Below, in pieces: positions 48,927 to 57,455 of a DNA stretch of 64,000 nt. The notes beneath the pieces are model-generated. The model saw only the letters and a list, made by a program, of their open reading frames with translations. It was not told the origin of the DNA and did not search any database. The DNA is taken from assembly GCF_012027495.1 (NCBI RefSeq), contig NZ_SNUK01000001.1:186001-250000 (forward strand), given 5' to 3'. Numbering within the stretch: the first letter of the stretch is position 1; each line of letters opens with the position of its first letter. This DNA comes from Thermococcus sp. JdF3 (GTDB lineage: Archaea; Methanobacteriota_B; Thermococci; Thermococcales; Thermococcaceae). A program made the position numbers and the translations under genes.

Positions 48927-50030
48927 TTATTCACCGAACACAAGCAGCCTCGTTACCGAGTCGAGCTTAAAGCTGGGAACTTCAGTGGATACGGATTCTC
49001 CCTGTACATCACACTCTTCACCTTCTAGGGCGCATTTGAGGAAGTAGTAGGAGACGCTCGTATAGTCCGATGGAACGTTAGCGCCAAGGCTTGTGAGGGC
49101 CCCGAGCAGGGTCGGATCTATGTTGGAGTCCGGAATCATAAACGTCTCAAGCCCGACCGGCAGTTCAGCGGCGTAACCTAAATCGCTCCGGAACTGTCCT
49201 GAGAGGAACACGTAGTAGTTGTGGTTTTTCATACTTCCCTCGAACCTGTCCAGAATCGTGGGGTAGTACATTCCTGCACTGGAGTTGTCCGGGATGCCTA
49301 TGTAACACCAGTTGAGGGTAAGCTCGTCAATGTCCTCCTCCCGCGTGGCGTTGTAGTAGCCGTAGGTCTCTCCGGGGAACGGTATGCGGCAGGGGGTTAT
49401 CACCCTGGTGTAGAGGCCGTTCAGCTCCCTTACTATGAATGGGTCCTCAAATCCAACTATGCTCACGACGGAGTATATGTACTGATCCTTTCCCTGGGGC
49501 AGGTCTCCTGAGTACATCACGGTGCCGGAGCTATCCGTTATTGTGATGTTCTTCACCTTCACCCTCACCGCCACGTGAAAGGCATCCAGAGGCCCCACGG
49601 TAACTTCAATGTGATTCGCGACGAACTCATCCGGACTTGAGGGGGTTATTTCCAGCCCGATCGAGTGGAGATAATCGACGGTGTTTGAGAACCACGTCTT
49701 TAGGGTTATGTTCACCATCCCCTCCTGGGGCGAGCCTTCAATGGTGCCATCTATCATGAGGTTCTTCAGCTCGCGGGAAGCGTTGTCCACGAAGTCGTTG
49801 TTGATCACGTACTCGGTCAGGGTCAGGTAGGCCCTCTTGAAGCTGAGCTCCACGATGTTCTGAAGGTCATCCTGAATCCCGTTCACGCTGAAGTACTGTC
49901 TCTCCACGAGGGTTCTCTGGGACTGGGCGGTTATTATGTAGCTCGACGCCTGCTGGTAGGTGGCCGCCAGAAGGAGCAGCGGTATCGCCAGGAGCAAAAC
50001 TGTGGCGTTGAGCAGGTAGCCCCTGCGCAT
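48927..50030 (-). CDS. Pilin-like protein 6
   Basis: 367 residues. MRRGYLLNATVLLLAIPLLLLAA is a short basic leader plus hydrophobic helix; RRG before the helix is the prepilin-peptidase type. The large ectodomain is beta-rich with four or more cysteines (CRIPFPG, NWCYIG, KCALEGEECDVQG). ATG 50030 overlaps the upstream stop as TGATG. Probably a minor pilin-like surface component. Confidence 0.75.
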   Translation of the reverse strand: MRRGYLLNATVLLLAIPLLLLAATYQQASSYIITAQSQRTLVERQYFSVNGIQDDLQNIVELSFKRAYLTLTEYVINNDFVDNASRELKNLMIDGTIEGSPQEGMVNITLKTWFSNTVDYLHSIGLEITPSSPDEFVANHIEVTVGPLDAFHVAVRVKVKNITITDSSGTVMYSGDLPQGKDQYIYSVVSIVGFEDPFIVRELNGLYTRVITPCRIPFPGETYGYYNATREEDIDELTLNWCYIGIPDNSSAGMYYPTILDRFEGSMKNHNYYVFLSGQFRSDLGYAAELPVGLETFMIPDSNIDPTLLGALTSLGANVPSDYTSVSYYFLKCALEGEECDVQGESVSTEVPSFKLDSVTRLLVFGE

Positions 50031-52561
50031 CACTCACCCCTCCATATCCTGAGGGACACCTGTATGGCGCCTGCCGTTGCGGGGACGTTCTTCACTCCGA
50101 TGGCCTTTCCTGCCAGGCCCTTCAGCTCAATGCGTATCGGGTTGTCCGCCGCTCCGGGCATTCTGTCCCTGTCAAGCTCTATCACGTCTTTTGGATAATC
50201 CTCCGCTCCGAGGTTCAGGAACAGGCGGTAGATGGCATCGTCAAGGGCGTAGTTCCAGGGGTTCAGATCCCTGGCTTCCAGGGGCATTGGGGTCTCGCTC
50301 GGCGGGCAGTTTCCGATGATGACGTTTCCCGAGTAGGTTTCGTCCCCAAGTTTGTAGTGGTAGGTCAGGTTGTAGCCGCAGGCGTTGTTCTGGGCGTAGC
50401 GTGTGAAGATTTTTCCATACGGGACGTAGCCCCTCAGGAAGTAGTGGACTATGGCGCGGCTCACCCAGGCCCTGAAGCCATAGTTAGCGTCCTCACTCTC
50501 AATTCGGAATGTGTTGGTTGAACCGTTCACCATTATGTTATCCGCCACCTTGGTGTATGCAACGCGTATGAGATACAAATCAAGAGGAAACCTGAGGAAC
50601 TCACTCTGGTAAGGCCCTTCTTTGAGGATTATGCTCTTTGATAAATCTACCACTCCTGGAGTGTAGCTTATTCCCGTCCAAACGTCGACGTACCACGGGA
50701 TTGCCTTATCTGGAAGATAGTAGCTGAAGTGCATCTCTGTATCGCTGTCTGAGCTGAGTTCGTGCGTTTCCTCTATCGGTATGGTGAATTTCGTCATCGT
50801 GACCCTCGAGGCGTAGGTTATGTTGATGTACGAGTCCGGGTAACCATAGAGAACTCTCCGGCTGTTCCACTCGGAGCGGTAATCCTGGCCGGCGTACCTA
50901 ACTGACTTGGTTTCGTTGTCGTAGTAGGCATCCAGCATTATCACGAGGTTGAAGTTCCTCTTGCTGAGTTCTTCCAGGGTTGTGTAATTGGTAAGTTCCC
51001 CGAGGAGAGTGGCGTTGTCTATGGAGAGCGTCGTGTAGCCGCCGTCGAGGCCGGTCTTCTCGTATATGGGATTCAGGCCCGTCCCGTTGGAATAGTAAAT
51101 CCTGACCTCGTGAACCCCTTCGACGGTGAGCTTAATGTTTATACCCGTAATGTTGCCCGGGACGAAGAGGGAGTTGAGGTAGTATATCCCGGTCCCCTCG
51201 CTCGTTACGTTGTAAAGCCTTACCAGGCCGGGGTCATCGACCTTCGGCGCTGAAGTCCTGTACTTCAGGTTTATCCAGCTGCCGCTTCCGAAACCCACTT
51301 CTCTGGCACTATCATACCTCGACACTTCCAGCTCGACAACATTGGTTGGTTTTATCTCATCGACGGGGATTGAAAGTTCGCCTTCGGTGTCACTCCAGAC
51401 CATGTTGTTGAAGCGTATTTTGTCGAATGTATTCCACACCTTTCGTGTGTAAACGCTTAAAACCCCCTCAATGGGCGTGAGATCCTCCGGAAGCTCAACA
51501 GTGAAGTTCACGTCGAGGGTGTTGTCGGGGGAATCAGATCCAGAAGCATAAATGTACCATCCATACTCCCAACTCCACTTCCACGTTATCTCAACATAAA
51601 CGCCGTCGCTGAGGGAAACATAAACCACATTGCCGTTCTGGTCTTCGTAGTAGACTTCGGTTACTTTGTACAGTTCAGTTGTACTTCCCTGAACATAAGA
51701 CACGTGAAGATCCAATGTTTTCCAACCATCCGTCAATCTAACCCGTGTTACATGTCCCGAAAAGAAGTTTACCCAATATGAAACACTCCACCCGCTCAGG
51801 TCTTCGTCTATATCCACATTTCCCCTGCTGTAGCTTCCAATAATCCTGAAACTCCCAAACTTCACCTTACTGGGGTATCCACTGTAGGTACTGTAGAGTA
51901 TGCAAAGAGTAGACACGGCTAGAGAACGCCCGTTATATGTTGCATAGGATACGTCCGGTTTTGGATCGGTACAGTATTCCCCTCCGGCCAGAACCCTCTG
52001 TATCCCGACGAGCTTCTCCTGGGAGGTTACCATCTTCGTGAGGTACGCCTTCGCCACGTAGCCCCTCGGCGTCTCGTTGGAGATGTATCCGCTGACCATA
52101 ATGGTTGTGGAGCCAACGTCGCTCGCGTTCTTGTAGGAGTTGTCAAAGGTCAGGTAAGGGCTGGTGTAGTTGTTTATTATGAGCTGGTATTTGTAACCCT
52201 TCGCGATGTTGTCCAGGAGGTATTTCATTATGGCCTCGGCCCTCTGCCGGTACTCGGTCGAGTTCAGCGCCCAGTAGGTTGCCACTATCTGGAGCGGAGG
52301 CATCTGGGGACTCACGTACGTGAGGTCGAGCGTTCCGTCGTCCATCCAGTCCTCTATGGTTGTTGAGGGGACGAGATTGCTCAGAGGGACCGTTCTGAAG
52401 GTTTCCAGCAGGTTCTGGGCCACCTGCTTGTTTTCCCCCCGAATCTGGGTAAGGTACACGCCGGAAGCGTTTTCCGTTACTCCAATTATGCCCACCACTA
52501 TGACAGTGATCAGCGTCAGGGCGAGGAGGGCATCCAGGGTGAATATAAAGCCCCGTCTCAT
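50030..52561 (-). CDS. Giant pilin-like protein 5
   Basis: 843 residues. MRRGFIFTLDALLALTLITVIVVGIIGV gives a prepilin-type N-terminus (RRG then F, with an acidic D five residues on), followed by an ectodomain of about 800 residues with many aromatic, Asn and Thr residues. It is far larger than ordinary archaeal pilins. Overlaps its neighbour by ATGA. A structural tip or adhesin role is a guess. Confidence 0.78.
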   Translation of the reverse strand: MRRGFIFTLDALLALTLITVIVVGIIGVTENASGVYLTQIRGENKQVAQNLLETFRTVPLSNLVPSTTIEDWMDDGTLDLTYVSPQMPPLQIVATYWALNSTEYRQRAEAIMKYLLDNIAKGYKYQLIINNYTSPYLTFDNSYKNASDVGSTTIMVSGYISNETPRGYVAKAYLTKMVTSQEKLVGIQRVLAGGEYCTDPKPDVSYATYNGRSLAVSTLCILYSTYSGYPSKVKFGSFRIIGSYSRGNVDIDEDLSGWSVSYWVNFFSGHVTRVRLTDGWKTLDLHVSYVQGSTTELYKVTEVYYEDQNGNVVYVSLSDGVYVEITWKWSWEYGWYIYASGSDSPDNTLDVNFTVELPEDLTPIEGVLSVYTRKVWNTFDKIRFNNMVWSDTEGELSIPVDEIKPTNVVELEVSRYDSAREVGFGSGSWINLKYRTSAPKVDDPGLVRLYNVTSEGTGIYYLNSLFVPGNITGINIKLTVEGVHEVRIYYSNGTGLNPIYEKTGLDGGYTTLSIDNATLLGELTNYTTLEELSKRNFNLVIMLDAYYDNETKSVRYAGQDYRSEWNSRRVLYGYPDSYINITYASRVTMTKFTIPIEETHELSSDSDTEMHFSYYLPDKAIPWYVDVWTGISYTPGVVDLSKSIILKEGPYQSEFLRFPLDLYLIRVAYTKVADNIMVNGSTNTFRIESEDANYGFRAWVSRAIVHYFLRGYVPYGKIFTRYAQNNACGYNLTYHYKLGDETYSGNVIIGNCPPSETPMPLEARDLNPWNYALDDAIYRLFLNLGAEDYPKDVIELDRDRMPGAADNPIRIELKGLAGKAIGVKNVPATAGAIQVSLRIWRGE

Positions 52562-54000
52562 GGCTCATCCCACACGTGGAGTCTTATTATCGTTGTATCT
52601 AGCCTCGGTTTGAGAGCCCATTTTAAATCATGGATGAATTCAATTTTTACATCTTCTTCCCTGTTCCATCCATCAAGAGAATAAAACCACATTCCTATGG
52701 TATCGCCGATTTGGGGATCTCCAAAAAGGTCTTTGACAGGTATGGAAATCGAGGTTGTAGTCCCTGAATATAGGACTATTTTTTCGTCCTCGCGAATCAG
52801 TACTGCCTTGAGGTTCTCTTCAGGTTTTTCCTTATAAATAAAAAGCCCCCTTGTTTTTGGACCCGAAATTATTACAAATGACATATTCCCCCCACTGTCA
52901 GGAACGTTTACCCTAAAGTATGCACTGTCCGGTAGAAAATTTCCAAGAGTTCCATAGACCATTGGTGTCTCGGCTGATGGGGGCGCTGAGAGGTTGTACT
53001 CAAGCCTCCCAACTGTTACTATTCTGCGTTCCATATTGATCCACGGAGAATTGTTCATGGAATTACTGATTATGTCCTGATCTTTAAAGATACTCCCATT
53101 TATTACTGCCCACCTGTACGTTGGTTCGTCAAGGGTTTCTAAGATTGACGCGAAGGTATACTCTCCCTTAATCTTGGGGGTCTGGTTATCATATGCAGAA
53201 ACCGTCACGACAACATTTCCTTTTCCTGAGAACTTGAAGGAATACGGACAGCTACCTCCTCCAAAATTAATCTTGAAATTACTGACCTCTTCACCCGTTA
53301 TATAGATGTCAACCACTGTCCCACTTGGGAGTTCCTTCACGTATTCATAATTGCCCCTCTTTGCAGTTAATGTAACGTCCTGAGCTAGGACAAATTTTAC
53401 TCGATCCCCTTCTTCAAGGTCTATATTGTTGCCATTTTTTAGCGTGCATATCTCGTTATTGATGTACGTCCTGCCTTCCCTAACTATTTCTACATAGCTG
53501 ACGGTAAACGCAGTGTTCCCGGGTTCTCCAGAGATTTCAAAGTTTATTCCAGGGGGGTTTCCGTTTGGGTTCGAGAAGGTCATGTTTTCAATGTAGACCC
53601 GTGGGAACCTCCCCTCAATGCTTATATTGAAACTTGAGACGAAGGTTTCTATCATGAAATCTTTCCATTCGGCAAGCCTCATGAGTTTTTCTTTAACATC
53701 ATCTAAGGAGGAGTTAAGCGCCATAAGTTTTTCATAATCAATGGTGTGGGGCTCATCTGGACTCCTCAGTCCGATGACTTGGGCATCCTTGGCATGGATT
53801 TCCCAGTCCTCCGGCTCCCCCGGGCTTTTCGTCAGGACGTCGAGCATGTTGTCGGCTATGTTGGCCCTCTCGTACCATCCCACCATCGAGGCTATCTCGC
53901 TCCTCAGGCTCTCCGAGGTCGCCGAGACAGTACCGAGTATCATGATTACAAGAACTATTGATATGAGTGCGTCCATAGAAAATAGCTGGCCGCGTCTCAC
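52558..54000 (-). CDS. Large pilin-like protein 4
   Basis: 480 residues from a GTG that overlaps the preceding stop (GTGA). N-terminus MRRGQLFSMDALISIVLVIMILGT is of prepilin type. The ectodomain contains Ig-like, beta-rich stretches (NTAFTVSYVEIVREG and VVVTVSAYDNQTPKIKG) and is lower in GC than the flanking genes in its middle third. Confidence 0.78.
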   Translation of the reverse strand: MRRGQLFSMDALISIVLVIMILGTVSATSESLRSEIASMVGWYERANIADNMLDVLTKSPGEPEDWEIHAKDAQVIGLRSPDEPHTIDYEKLMALNSSLDDVKEKLMRLAEWKDFMIETFVSSFNISIEGRFPRVYIENMTFSNPNGNPPGINFEISGEPGNTAFTVSYVEIVREGRTYINNEICTLKNGNNIDLEEGDRVKFVLAQDVTLTAKRGNYEYVKELPSGTVVDIYITGEEVSNFKINFGGGSCPYSFKFSGKGNVVVTVSAYDNQTPKIKGEYTFASILETLDEPTYRWAVINGSIFKDQDIISNSMNNSPWINMERRIVTVGRLEYNLSAPPSAETPMVYGTLGNFLPDSAYFRVNVPDSGGNMSFVIISGPKTRGLFIYKEKPEENLKAVLIREDEKIVLYSGTTTSISIPVKDLFGDPQIGDTIGMWFYSLDGWNREEDVKIEFIHDLKWALKPRLDTTIIRLHVWDEP

Positions 54001-54503
54001 GATACCACCTCCGACGTCTCGCCGACGGTGACGTTGAACTCCACCAGCCTCCCCCCATAGTACAGGTGGCCGCCATCGAGCCGGAATCCCCTCACGTCTT
54101 TAAGGTACTCCCTGAAGAATCTCCCGAGGCCCTTGGCTATTTTGGAGTCCCTTGAGGAGTCCGAAGAAAGGTCATGCGTGAATTTTACGGTTATCGTAAC
54201 TTTCTCATCGCTTTCAGAGGTTACGCCAAGTCCGGCGAACCTGAACCCCACGCTTCCGTATTCTGTGTAATTCTTTATGATATCATTCAACGCCTCGTAC
54301 TCAGGTTTGTCGCTGATCACCCCTGTCTCGATGTAAACGGCGGCCTGGGCCGCGGCGTCCCTCACCGCCGCCAGCATAACGGAATCCCCGCTCTCCTGGG
54401 TGTAGAGCGGGATGATGACAACTACCCCCGCGAGGATTATCCCAACTATGAAGAGCATCTCGACTGAGGTTTGGCCCTTACGGCTTCTCACTAACCCTAA
54501 CAT
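53997..54503 (-). CDS. Pilin-like protein 3 (class III signal peptide)
   Basis: About 168 residues from ATG 54503, preceded by GGTGGGATGG; GTG 54491 is an alternative. VRSRKGQTSVEMLFIVGIILAGVVVIIPLY is the canonical class III signal (KG before Q, E at +5, then the helix). Overlaps the preceding gene by about 26 bases. Confidence 0.85.
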   Translation of the reverse strand: MLGLVRSRKGQTSVEMLFIVGIILAGVVVIIPLYTQESGDSVMLAAVRDAAAQAAVYIETGVISDKPEYEALNDIIKNYTEYGSVGFRFAGLGVTSESDEKVTITVKFTHDLSSDSSRDSKIAKGLGRFFREYLKDVRGFRLDGGHLYYGGRLVEFNVTVGETSEVVS

Positions 54504-54927
54504 CCATCCCACCGGCGGTCTCGTTGTACTGGCAGACTATCCAGAGTTCGTTATTTGAGGGGGTGAGGGTGACGGTGCTGTTGGAGATGAGCGGCACGGG
54601 AATCCTCTGGACGGTCGTGTATTTCCCCCCGTTGATCTCCGCCTCGACCTTCAGTTCGTTGGATGTCTCGTTCAGCGTGATCTCTAGGTACTCCCCGCTT
54701 TTCAGCTCGAAAGGAGGTGTTTTTTTAACCGCGAATCCATCGCCGGCCGCGTAGACCTTAACTATGGTGTCCCTCAGGTCTATGGCAAAGACCTTAACCT
54801 TGGTCGAGGTGTCGAGGTTTCTTGCCCCTTCCACCTCGTGGGTTGCGAGGCTTATCAGGCTGACCACGGTCAGCGTCATGAGGGTCACAGCAAAGAGAAG
54901 GTCGAGGCTCAGCTGTGCTTCTCTCAT
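54478..54927 (-). CDS. Pilin-like protein 2
   Basis: 149 residues from the ATG one base after the previous stop. MREAQLSLDLLFAVTLMTLTVVSLISLA is a class III-like N-terminus with EA before Q instead of KG. A small beta-rich ectodomain follows (VEAEINGGKYTTVQRIPVPL). Confidence 0.78.
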   Translation of the reverse strand: MREAQLSLDLLFAVTLMTLTVVSLISLATHEVEGARNLDTSTKVKVFAIDLRDTIVKVYAAGDGFAVKKTPPFELKSGEYLEITLNETSNELKVEAEINGGKYTTVQRIPVPLISNSTVTLTPSNNELWIVCQYNETAGGMDVRVSEKP

Positions 54928-54928
54928 C

Positions 54929-55636
54929 TCACCCACCCGGGTTGATGTTTATCCTCAGCTCCTTGGCCGTTGTGTTGTATGACCACGAGTCGCCTCTGTC
55001 GGGGTTCCACTCGACGACGATTTTCAATTCGGAGGGCAAATCCGCTGGCTCCACGATTATACCGTATAGGGTGTACGTGGAGCCGCTTTTGGCCCCGCAC
55101 TCCTTGGAGAACTGCCCACTGGGATTATCAATGGATATCTGGGAGAATGGAGGGGATGGTATTACCCCCCAGATTGAACTGTTATCGCTGAGCTTTTTTG
55201 AGTAGATTGCCGCGCCATGAAACACGTTCTTGTCGTCTCCGGTGGTGAGGGGTTCAAAGGGAGCCGTTTTGTTTGTGATGAACACGTAGGTGCCGGGTCT
55301 GCCCGACATGTTGCAGTACGTTATGAACACGGCGGGGTTCTCTACTCCGGATGCCCTCTCAACGTACCCGGCGTTCTTCAGGTAGGTCAGCTTAACGTAG
55401 GTCGTCGCCTTTGAGCCCGGCCCCTGGGCATACACCTGGCTTATGGTATTGGAGATGGCGTTCGCCAGGCTCTTCTCCTCGAGGGCAATCTGGATCCGCA
55501 GGTTCTCAACCGATGGTGAGCCCTCACTGAAGGAGACGTTCCTCACGGAGTATATCAGGAGGATTGTGAGCAGCCCGAAGATGAACAGGAACTCGAGGGA
55601 TATCTGGGCCCTCCCGGTGTTGCTTTTCTTGATCAT
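54929..55636 (-). CDS. Pilin-like protein 1 (class III signal peptide)
   Basis: 235 residues from ATG 55636 after GAGAGAGGT. GRAQISLEFLFIFGLLTILLIY matches the archaeal class III signal (RA before Q, E at +5). Ectodomain with a possible disulfide pair (TYCNMSG and SKECGAKSG). First of six consecutive pilin-like genes. Confidence 0.83.
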   Translation of the reverse strand: MIKKSNTGRAQISLEFLFIFGLLTILLIYSVRNVSFSEGSPSVENLRIQIALEEKSLANAISNTISQVYAQGPGSKATTYVKLTYLKNAGYVERASGVENPAVFITYCNMSGRPGTYVFITNKTAPFEPLTTGDDKNVFHGAAIYSKKLSDNSSIWGVIPSPPFSQISIDNPSGQFSKECGAKSGSTYTLYGIIVEPADLPSELKIVVEWNPDRGDSWSYNTTAKELRININPGG

Positions 55637-55674
55637 ACCTCTCTCCCTCAAATGGTATATCCACGAACATCTAT

Positions 55675-56304
55675 TTAATCGTTACTCTCCGGTTTTCCGA
55701 CGTTTACAACGGCAAAAAGGCCGGTTCCGAGCCGTTTGGTTTCAACGCCGAAGTAATCCCCGCTGAATATCTTGAACCTGTATCTCTCCGGCTGAAGGGA
55801 GTGCTTTTCCACGAGTCCGGCCAGTTCGTCGATGAAGAACTGCGTCAGCTCGTAGTATACCAGGTCGAGCCTCTCGCGGGTGATGTCTCGGACGAAGAGG
55901 ACAACTGGAAGTGCTGCCAGCCCCGCGATGAAGTACGGCTGCCCCAGGATTGCCGTTGCGGCTGCAGTGAAGGCGATCAGTGCCCCTGTAACGGCGTAGG
56001 CTATCTTTTCCCTCTTCCTTGCTTCCTTGATTTCCCTGACCTTTTCCTCCCAGATGTCGAGGAGTGCGGGGTTGTAGAAATCAAAGGCGGTGTGGCGCTT
56101 TCCCTTCGCTATCCTCTCCCTGATGAGGTCGTCCCAGTCGTCCCTGTAGTAGATGACCTCCCCGTGGAGCTTCGCCCGCTCGGCATCGAGGGAGGAGATA
56201 ATCCTGATGATGTCCTCGGCGCTCTCGTGTGCTATGTGGGCGTAGACCTCCTTCTCGTCGAGGTCGAGGGCCACCTCAACGGAGTCTTTTATCGGCTCAC
56301 TCAT
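55675..56304 (-). CDS. Membrane protein of unknown function, between cetZ and the pilins
   Basis: 209 residues. A charged, helical N-terminal region (about 1-110; HESAEDIIRIISSLDAERAKLHG and DDWDDLIRERIAKGKRH) precedes two adjacent transmembrane helices (YAVTGALIAFTAAATAIL and FIAGLAALPVVLFV) and a C-terminal soluble domain. No signal peptide; termini are predicted cytosolic. Start overlaps the cetZ stop by 8 bases. A plausible membrane adaptor for the CetZ-like protein, but that is inference. Confidence 0.75.
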   Translation of the reverse strand: MSEPIKDSVEVALDLDEKEVYAHIAHESAEDIIRIISSLDAERAKLHGEVIYYRDDWDDLIRERIAKGKRHTAFDFYNPALLDIWEEKVREIKEARKREKIAYAVTGALIAFTAAATAILGQPYFIAGLAALPVVLFVRDITRERLDLVYYELTQFFIDELAGLVEKHSLQPERYRFKIFSGDYFGVETKRLGTGLFAVVNVGKPESND

Positions 56305-57448
56305 ACTTCTCCCTCCTGAGCCTCTTGCTTACATCTTCGATGTCGGGGTACTCCCCGTCGGGGATTCCCTTGGCGTACACGTCATCGAAGTCGGGCAGGC
56401 CGCGTAAGAGCTCCTTCTTTTTGTTCTCCGCTTCCTCCTTTGCCTCCATGAAGGACTGGGCGTACCGCTTGGCGGTGATGATGATGTCCTCGATGCTCCT
56501 GCTCTCGTAGATGCCGCTGAGGAGCGTAACGACCTCGACCTCCCTCTCGCGCGGGTCAGGGTAGAAGCCGCGGAATATCTGCTTGCCCCTTATCTTGTTG
56601 GTGAGGTAGTTGAGCGCCTCGAATATGTCGGCGGCCTTCAGGGTCTCCGGCGGCCCGTGAATCGCGACCAGTCCGTACAGCGCGGATTCGATGTTCGCCT
56701 CAAGGTACAGGCCCTCGCTCTCGAAGGACCGGGTGATGAGTCTTGAAAGGCTTTTTATCTTGCCCGCGTCCGCCTTGGCGTAGCCGACCGTTGCAAAGCT
56801 TCCAAAGGCCTTGAGGACGAACTTCAGGTCGCTCGCGTCGAGGGTCTGTTCGCCTGGAACGTCAACCAGGGCCAAAAGGGACGCTATCCTCTCGACTATC
56901 GTGTAATTAATCCTCTCGTAGGCTTTGCTTATGTCGTCGCCCCCTTCCTTGAGCTTGTTGTTGTCTATGGCTATTATCGAGTCCGCTATCTTTGAGAGCT
57001 TGTCGATTGTTATCGCGGCGTTGATGGTGGGCCTTATCCCCTCCTCCTTGAGGGGGAGTGCACCGATGGCCACCACCAGGGAGTCAGGGTACTCCTCTTT
57101 GAGCGCCTCGGCCAGGACGGGCGTTCCTCCGGCGCCCGTTCCGCCGCCGAAGCCGAAGGTCAGGAAGAATATGTCGACATCCTCGTAGCCGATTATTGAA
57201 CCTACCTTGCGCATGACGAGGGGCAAATCGCGCTTCATGGCCTCCCTGCCGAGTATCGGGTTCGCGTTGACCCCCTTGCCGCCGGTCAGGCTCTCGCCTA
57301 TGAGTATCCTCCGCTCATGGGGGACATGCTTGAGGTACTCCAGGTCGCCCCTGGATGTGTTCACAGCGAGCGCCTCAAAATCGACGAGGGAAAAGAGGTC
57401 GGCGATTTTAGTCCCGCACTGACCGACCCCTATGATTAGAGCCCTCAC
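56297..57448 (-). CDS. cetZ: CetZ-like tubulin/FtsZ superfamily GTPase
   Basis: 383 residues from a GTG start. N-terminal VGQCGTKIADLF, the tubulin signature GFGGGTGAGGTPVL (GTP-binding T4 loop), GALPLKEEGIRPTINAAITI and an Asn-rich IDNNKLKEGGDD loop place it in the tubulin superfamily, and the QCG start suggests the archaeal CetZ branch and not FtsZ1/2. CetZ proteins in haloarchaea control cell shape and motility. Here the gene is embedded in a surface-protein operon. The C-terminal ~60 residues are a charged helix that could bind a partner. Confidence 0.88.
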   Translation of the reverse strand: MRALIIGVGQCGTKIADLFSLVDFEALAVNTSRGDLEYLKHVPHERRILIGESLTGGKGVNANPILGREAMKRDLPLVMRKVGSIIGYEDVDIFFLTFGFGGGTGAGGTPVLAEALKEEYPDSLVVAIGALPLKEEGIRPTINAAITIDKLSKIADSIIAIDNNKLKEGGDDISKAYERINYTIVERIASLLALVDVPGEQTLDASDLKFVLKAFGSFATVGYAKADAGKIKSLSRLITRSFESEGLYLEANIESALYGLVAIHGPPETLKAADIFEALNYLTNKIRGKQIFRGFYPDPREREVEVVTLLSGIYESRSIEDIIITAKRYAQSFMEAKEEAENKKKELLRGLPDFDDVYAKGIPDGEYPDIEDVSKRLRREKYE

Positions 57449-57455
57449 TTCTCTA

